NCBI GenBank assembly: GCA_036250195.1
Contig: JAVHZZ010000009.1
Location: forward strand, 100,958,771-101,022,770
Length of the DNA: 64,000 nucleotides
DNA from: Mixophyes australis
Taxonomy: Eukaryota > Chordata > Amphibia > Anura > Limnodynastidae
Direction of reading: 5' to 3'
Of this stretch, positions 58,166 through 64,000 are shown piece after piece; the first letter of the stretch is position 1; the number at the start of each line of letters is the position of its first letter. Below the pieces are notes generated by a model that saw only the letters and a list, made by a program, of their open reading frames with translations, made no database searches and was not told the origin of the DNA. The translations under genes were made by a program, and so were the position numbers.

Positions 58166-59696
58166 GTATTTTACTAAAGTTTTTTTTTCATGGTGTGCGT
58201 GTGTTTATTTTACAGTATTTCTTATAGGAGGTGCACCAAGCAGTATGCCAGACTTACATTTTCTTACAGACTGTGATCATCATCATCAGCAGCAGCACGG
58301 ATCTTGGCCCTAGCTCTTACGCTACTGACAGGTGAATATATGCATGTCTCTGCAGGTCAGGATCTTTCGCAATTACACTAACATGCCCATACTGTACTCA
58401 GCGTTTCTTAGCATGCTGCTTCCATCCCCCATTCCATCTCTCCAGTTGTAAGGAGCTATTAATGTCAATTGCTACAAACTCTGGGTATGGACTCTTACCC
58501 TATTATGTGTGGGTATGCACAGTGCAAATTACAATATTTTAATCGAATTAAACTGGCACACACCCAACTTAACATCAGCACCATAATAGTTAGACATGAT
58601 AATTTATGTTGCTGAAATATATAGTGTGAGTAAAGTGTACAGCAGTTGCTATCTTTGCTGATGCTATGCATTAATCACACACTCAGGGGCAGAAAATGAA
58701 GACCGCATCTACTGTGCATGTGATCATCATTCAGCCATGCCTGCTCCATTAGGCCAGGAAGCTGAGCCGGAACACCATGGTATAACTCAGACATGTAGCC
58801 ACATGTTTTGCTAATTTGGCAACGTAATTGCAAAAAACATGTGAGCATTTCAACATCTCAACTGTTTAATTTTATAGTTGTCAAATATTGTCATTTTCCT
58901 TCCTCCTTAATGCTATGCATTACCCACACACCCACGTGCTGTGAACAGGGCACTCCATGTTCCCAATCTTCACAATATCTCATTTGTGTAAAATAAATAC
59001 TTCCAGCAATTAATCATGACAATTACCTTTTTATGCTGACAAATAGCACGTGTGTCTTAATAAATACATTCATCTAATATAAGTACAGATACATAGAAAA
59101 TACATATTAATTGAGTTTATTGCTATGAATGCTGTTACATGAAAAATGAGGGTTTTTGTCTTTTGCAATTATCTCAGATATCATTAACTAGTCACAGTTA
59201 AACTAATAATAGGTCTATCATAAAATTGCATAGATTCTCCACTAAATCCTTTGGTGTAATGCACCATTCATTGCAACATACCTTAATTAGCCTGTATTGC
59301 AATTTTAAATCTGTTTTCCATAAAGGTACACAACCTATTTATTCCTTTCTCTAAAATTCACATTTCAGGCAAACGGCGTAGCTCATTTTCACTTGGTAAT
59401 ACTAGTATTTGTCAAATATTCCATTTATGTGTTTATTATTGTAAGAAAAAATACAATTATACCCATTTGGAAATGAAGAGACATAAATGAAATTGATGGT
59501 GATGAGGAAATATACATTGTTAGATATAACCCAAATGTAAGATCTACTTTGGCATTGATCAATAAGTCAAAAGGTAATTCTCACCACAGATTTAAAAGAA
59601 TATACAAAGTATTAGGTGTAATGATGTATAGGCTGCATTATCCATAATTTGCGCTGTGTTGAATACTTACATTGTGTTCAGTAGTCATTTATGATA
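57883..59696. other. Unassigned DNA with (GT)n tract
   Basis: A GT tract lies at about 58,129-58,162. An ATGGATTACAAGGAAG tract at 58,063 is followed by CTTTAGGTGAGC, a possible splice donor, but no partner exon could be found. The remainder is unassigned. Confidence 0.4.
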
Positions 59697-59701
59697 GACT
59701 G

Positions 59702-60386
59702 TGTTATGGCTAGCGGCTATTACCATAAGCTTGCAGAACCAGGAGTAAAGCCGCCTTTCCCATAGCGCTAGACACGCTCACAGGTACTCAGATGCCCCCA
59801 AGTCTTAAGCTCTATAGTAATGTAAGCTTATGAGAGATACCACAGCAAGGAAATAGAAGGCAGTAAACTGGATGATTGAGGATAGTCAGAAGCAGGCCGA
59901 GGTCAGGGGCTCGTAGCAGGCAGAATAGTCAGGGACAGGTCGAAAGGTCAGGGCTGGTAGTGAAAATAAATATCATGAAAACAAGCCAAAGGTCAGGGCA
60001 ATCAGCGTATGATCATGGTCCAATAATAAACCTAGGGTCTTGCACAGAATCAATCAGGAGACAGAGAACTAAGAGAGCAGATCAGCAAATCCACAGAACT
60101 GAAAGCTATGACCGACAGAGAGGCTAAGCCCTCCCTGCCTTATACACAGAGTAAGACCAATCAGATGTGGCACCCTATACTGATGTCAGCCTCATCAGGC
60201 TGATGATTGATTAATTAATATAATAGTACACACGAGCCAGCAGTCTGACAGCTAGCTGGGTGAGGCTTCAGGGCAGAGAGAGAGAGTGACCCGGCAGTTG
60301 TCTAGGCGACCGGGACGCTCTGACTGGAAGTGACGTTCCGGCTGTCTGACAGATCAGAGGAGACAGCCGAGCCGTCGCGAGAAGCA
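59702..60386 (-). mobile_element. Solo LTR, 685 bp
   Basis: It starts TGTTATGGCTAGCGGC and ends GAGAAGCA; on the minus strand it therefore runs TGCTTCTCGCGACGG...GCTAGCCATAACA. Perfect 5-bp duplications GACTG flank it at 59,697-59,701 and 60,387-60,391. On the minus strand a TGTATAAGGCAGGG TATA-type site lies near 60,145. No retroelement interior is attached. Related LTR sequence is seen at 5,180-5,687 and 63,415-64,000. Confidence 0.85.
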
Positions 60387-60391
60387 GACTG

Positions 60392-60867
60392 GACATTTCT
60401 TTTCAAAGCTATACAGCTAGATAAAGACTTTATTTCTCCTCTTGAGAATCATGTTTTGTTTATTTTTTTCTCCTGCAGAAGTTCTGAACACAGCCGTAGT
60501 GCAATATGGTGGAATGATGAAAACATATACTCATTAAATAGAAACAAATAAAGATAGATTGTGATCTAGCTCTCTGTACCAGCAGCTAGTGTTTTATGCT
60601 CAGAACTCCTAATCTACACACAGGTGTGGAAGGCTCATCTATGTTGCTTGCTGTTATGGACAGACTGCTTGTTAAATGGACCCCAGGAGCAGTTCAAAAG
60701 CTACTTAACAAGTGGTTTTGTCCTTTGCACTATAAACTAGTAGAGCACTGGAGATGTCTGCCAGTTGGTAGCTCTGACCAGTGGGAAATATGTCTAAATA
60801 GCAACAATGCACTAAAAAATGTGAATAACAAAAAGCATGCAGTCATGTACAATATATCATATATTAC
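60392..60867. other. Unassigned DNA with a splice-acceptor-like site
   Basis: TTTATTTTTTTCTCCTGCAG ends at 60,478 and is followed by a short open tract to a TAA at 60,535-60,537 and an AATAAA at about 60,546. No partner exon was found and I do not recognise the short peptide. Confidence 0.3.
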
Positions 60868-61590
60868 ACACAGTCGTATGCAAAAGTTTTGGCACCCCTG
60901 GTCAAATTGCATGTTTCACTGAATATCTAATTAAAGAGAAGTTAAGACAACTTCTGTAGAGTACAAACTCAAACATAAAATATATTTCTGAACATTGTAA
61001 TGCGCGATTACTATTTGCTACACTTCACAGATGGGAAAAAACAATGAACATGGAATGTGCAAACGTTTGGACACCTTTTCAACGAACACTTACTAACACC
61101 TCCTTTGGCAGAAATCACAGCTTGCAAACATTTCTTGTAGTCAACTAAGAGTTTTTCTATTTTTGCTTTAGAAATTTTTACCACCCATGCTTGCAGATCT
61201 CTTCTCTGTTGCATTTACTGCAGGTCACAGAGTCTCAGTAATATGCAAGTCTGGGAACTGTGAAAACTAACCTTTTGTTCTTGTAAGCACTTTATGGTAT
61301 GTTTTGGATCATTGTTTTCTTGAAATGTTAAACCCCTTTTTCAAATTCAATTACTTCACTAGCTTTTATCATTTATTGATATTTAGTTGAATTATTCTTT
61401 CCACCAGACATTCCCTGTGCAGGCTGTCACTTAACCTCATAGCAATGTTAGGAAAGGTGTTCTTTTCTTTAAATGTTTCTCCGTAACTTATTTTTTTGTG
61501 GCTAAGAACAAACAGTTACATTTTTGTTTCATTAGTTCGCATCAATTTGTTCCAGAAAGTTTAAAGCTTATCTAAGTATTGTTTTGCATA
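60868..61590 (-). pseudogene. Tc1/mariner-like transposon fragment
   Basis: CAGTCGTATGCAAAAGTTTT and GGCACCCC near 60,871-60,898 form an outer terminal repeat; GTGCAAACGTTTGGACACC near 61,057 is an inner copy about 175 bp away, an IR/DR-like end. The minus-strand frame 61,214-61,011 reads AWVVKISKAKIEKLLVDYKK and CLQAVISAKGG, the 'vI.aKGG.tky' close of Tc1-like transposases. No opposite terminus is present. An asymmetric MITE begins at 61,602, just beyond the last recognisable part. Confidence 0.6.
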
Positions 61591-61601
61591 TTACAGATAA
61601 T

Positions 61602-61920
61602 GGGCCTTATTCATTAAGGAAAGTAAGGTAAAAACATGAGTAAGTTTTCTCCTGGACAAAACCATGTTGCAATTCAAGGGTTGCAAATTAGTTTATTATT
61701 TTGCACATAAGTTTAATACTGGCTGCTTTTTCATGTGGCACACAAATACTTGATAGCTTATATGTACACTGAAAGTTAAAGTTAATATAGAGCATGCCCT
61801 GCCCTAAATATACACCTGCCATCACATTTTAATTTACCTCCCCCTCCAGTGCAACATGCTTCTGCCAAGGTGCAAAGTTACTCACTTTTTTTGCTTTATT
61901 TTCCTTAATGAATCAGGCCC
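61602..61920. mobile_element. MITE, asymmetric GGGCCTG family (copy 3)
   Basis: It starts GGGCCTTATTCATTAAGGAA and ends TTCCTTAATGAATCAGGCCC, with the same interior as copies 1 and 2. Only the outer 20 bases are inverted repeats; the interior is not palindromic, unlike the other subfamily. AT adjoins both ends. Confidence 0.85.
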
Positions 61921-61956
61921 ATTGACTTTATGATTTAGCAATAACATAGGTTTGCT

Positions 61957-62240
61957 ACAAGGGGCGGGCTGGCCCAGGGGGCAGGAGGGCATTGGTCACC
62001 GGGCCGCTCAGTTTATGCATTGTTAGGGCCGGCCACCCAGCTCCCCCTCCCCCCTCCCCCCGGCTGCACTATAACCTAATTATTACCGGTGACCGCATCA
62101 CATGACGGCCGCCGGTAAAAATGTTGTGTGACACACAGGCGGGTGCGTCACATGACACGCGATGCGGTCGTATCATTGATGACGTGCCCGCATCACGTGT
62201 CATGTGACGCGCCTGCCTGTGCGCCCCCGCCCCCCGGGCT
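61957..62240. repeat. GC-rich dispersed repeat
   Basis: Abruptly GC-rich block starting GGGGCGGGCTGGCCCAGGGG, with GTCACCGGGCCGC, CCGGTGACCGCATCACATGA and GTGTCATGTGACGCGCCTGC, ending in CCCGCCCCCCGGGCT. It includes internal inverted repeats such as GCATCACATGACGGCC / GGGC...CATCACGTGTCATG. It looks like a mobile repeat, class unknown. Confidence 0.5.
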
Positions 62241-63056
62241 ACTGACAACTCTTCCTTGCGTATTTGTAATCAATGCTATGCTGTGGACCTGGTGACCAAT
62301 TTTCCAGTGTCAGCTAAATTTTTTCTTCCAACATTGACCCTACAAGTATCAGATCAGATAATCAGTTCATCTTACCTTCTATTTCTTAAAGATATGTCTG
62401 ACAGTTGCTAATCTACATTAATTTAAAGTCCAACAATTCAATTATGTTTTGGGGCCATAAACAATATATATTAAGTAATCAGCTGGCAGTGTGCCCATGT
62501 CACATGTATTGCTTTATTTATTACAAAACAATAAATTCAGCAAATAAATTGTAAAACCACTTCACTGCTAAAGATGAGTGGGACTGACCATACAGATATA
62601 CCTAAAGCTTCCACAGCAGTGCACAGGGATCTAGGGAGAAAGGAAATACTCATCCAACATGTATGTATTTCAATATATAAATCCTAAATAAATAAATATG
62701 TAAATCCTTTCTCCACATTAGTTGAAGGGGCGGAAAATAGAGAGAAAGCTCAATGATGGAGAAGGCAGTCTCCCCCATTCTGGCTCTCAGAAGAATGCCC
62801 AAACTATTGCATACAAATGTACTGTACATCATTACTACTTTATTACTAATAGTAGATATGTGTATTTCAACATCCCTTAAATCCTCTTTCAGAGATTGCT
62901 TCTTTTCTTACTTGCAGCTTGGGTTGAACATACTAATCACAAATTTGTAACTCGGTATTACCCTAGCCACAATCGTGCAGCTCTCTACATATTAACAATC
63001 AGATTACATATACAGGTTATAGTCATCAGTTTGCAACATTATATACTCATCACTAG
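62241..63056. other. Unassigned DNA
   Basis: No gene, RNA or classified repeat recognised. Confidence 0.5.
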
Positions 63057-63389
63057 GGGCCTGATTCATTAAGGATCTTAACTTGAGAAACTTCTTATTT
63101 CAGTCTCCTGGACAAAACCATGTTACAATGCAAGGGGTGCAAATTAGTATTCTGTTTTGCACATAAGTTCAATACTGACTGTTTTATCATGTAGCACACA
63201 AATACTTGATAGCTTATTTGTACACTGAAATTTAAAGTTGATATTTGTGTGCTACATGAAAAAACAGTCAGTATTTAACTTATTTGCAAAACAGAATGCT
63301 AATTTGCACCCCTTGCATTGTAACATGGTTTTGTCCAGGAGACTGAAATAAGAAGTTTCTCATGTTAAGATCCTTAATGAATCAGGCCC
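63057..63389. mobile_element. Palindromic GGGCCTG MITE (copy 3)
   Basis: Full-length inverted repeat from GGGCCTGATTCATTAAGGAT to GATCCTTAATGAATCAGGCC. TAG flanks both sides (63,054-63,056 and 63,390-63,392), a possible 3-bp duplication. Its interior is nearly the same as copy 2, 7.5 kb away. Confidence 0.93.
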
Positions 63390-63414
63390 TAGATTATGAC
63401 TCTGGATATAATAG

Positions 63415-64000
63415 CTACCATATAGGTACCATAGGCTAACGTCTAATAGGTAAGCTTTTAGAACCAGGCTAATAGAAGTCTTTCAACTATAGCGGCTGCC
63501 TTTCCCATAGAATTGAACTTGTCTGGAGGACCCCAGGACTTAACTCAAGGGTAGTAAAAGCTTATCAGAATAACCGTAGCGCAGGATGGAGGATAACCGG
63601 AAAACAGAGGGCAGGTTCCAAAGACAGTCCAGTGGTTGTGGGTCCATAGCGAGTAGAATAACCAGGAAACAGGCCAGAGGTCAGGACAGGTATCCAACGA
63701 GGGTAATACAATAAACAGGCAGAGGTAAGGGGCAATCAGCGTTCAAGCAAGGTCAAAGTCAGAACTGAGGGTCACAACAGGAATCAGGTCAAGTGCCGAA
63801 TATCCACAGGACAGAGCTGGTCAGCAATTGTGCATCACACAGACACTATAGCCCTCCAAGTCTTAAATAAAAGAAGTGGCCAATCAGAGGTTAGGGGCTC
63901 AGATGGCACTAATTGTCCCTCCAGAATGAGCTAATAAATTATACTAGTTTGCACATGCGCCCAGCTAGCACAGGTGCCAGGATGTGCCGCTGATTGCAAA
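63415..64000 (-). mobile_element. Partial LTR, same family as 59.7 kb, runs off the window
   Basis: Shared blocks in the same order as 59,702-60,386: GCGGCTGCCTTTCCCATAG, AGGCCAGAGGTCAGGACAGG, GGGGCAATCAGCGTTCAAGC, TATAGCCCTCCAAGTCTTAA (TATA region on the minus strand) and GGCCAATCAGAG. The right end lies beyond the window; the left end could not be placed exactly. Confidence 0.65.

Noticed and set aside
1..64000. CRISPR arrays, bacterial operons and riboswitches
   Set aside because: Repeat content, AT-rich spacers and LINE/SINE/LTR elements show a vertebrate nuclear genome; the tandem arrays have no regular spacers.

Overview
This window looks like intergenic or intronic DNA from a large, repeat-rich vertebrate genome, most likely an anuran amphibian. 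The reasoning is the mix of repeats: V-SINEs with a GAT-rich tail, Tx1-type L1 LINEs, a CR1-like LINE, an IR/DR Tc1 element, hAT elements with 8-bp target duplications, LTR retrotransposon remnants and many palindromic elements ending in GGGCCTGATTCATTAAGG. That mix is typical of frogs, but no database search was possible and the species is an inference. I find no host protein-coding gene that I can support. Nearly every long open frame lies in a mobile-element remnant or is chance.

Layout. 0.86-1.96 kb: a solo LTR carrying a 95-bp minisatellite, followed by a 28S rRNA fragment (2.2-2.35 kb). 2.9-3.5 kb: two small DNA elements. 4.4-6.0 kb: TA tracts, LTR pieces and an L1 reverse-transcriptase scrap. 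6.8-9.1 kb: a decayed Ty3/gypsy-like retrotransposon with primer-binding site, gag, RT, RNase H and integrase remnants. 9.64-13.75 kb: a 4.1-kb hAT transposon with a perfect 8-bp duplication. It holds a broken transposase on the plus strand, open frames on the minus strand pointing towards it, and a 104-bp minisatellite. 14.1 kb: two perfect hairpins. 16-20 kb: small hAT and PIF/Harbinger-like elements. 21.9-29.3 kb: a nested stack in which a minus-strand CR1-like LINE (ORF1 esterase, endonuclease and RT remnants) is split by a minus-strand Tx1-type L1, itself split by a palindromic element, with V-SINEs alongside and inside a large foldback. 29.9-33.9 kb: dispersed repeats. 34.26-38.65 kb: a plus-strand Tx1-type L1 interrupted by a hAT derivative and a V-SINE and lacking its RT domain. 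39-47 kb: mostly unassigned DNA with one MITE and one dispersed repeat. 47.6-49.6 kb: a hAT-like non-autonomous element full of degenerate tandem repeats. 51.06-53.22 kb: a V-SINE and a full-length but inactivated Tc1 transposon. 54.5-64 kb: MITEs, a 685-bp solo LTR with a 5-bp duplication, a Tc1-like fragment and a partial LTR at the right edge.

The genes here do not act together. All recognisable coding sequence belongs to mobile elements and carries stops, frameshifts or lost catalytic residues, so nothing appears active. The most useful content is the insertion history, which several intact target-site duplications make readable, and three less usual items: the second, opposite-strand frame in the hAT element, the 28S-derived fragment, and LTR/hAT elements that harbour ~100-bp minisatellites.
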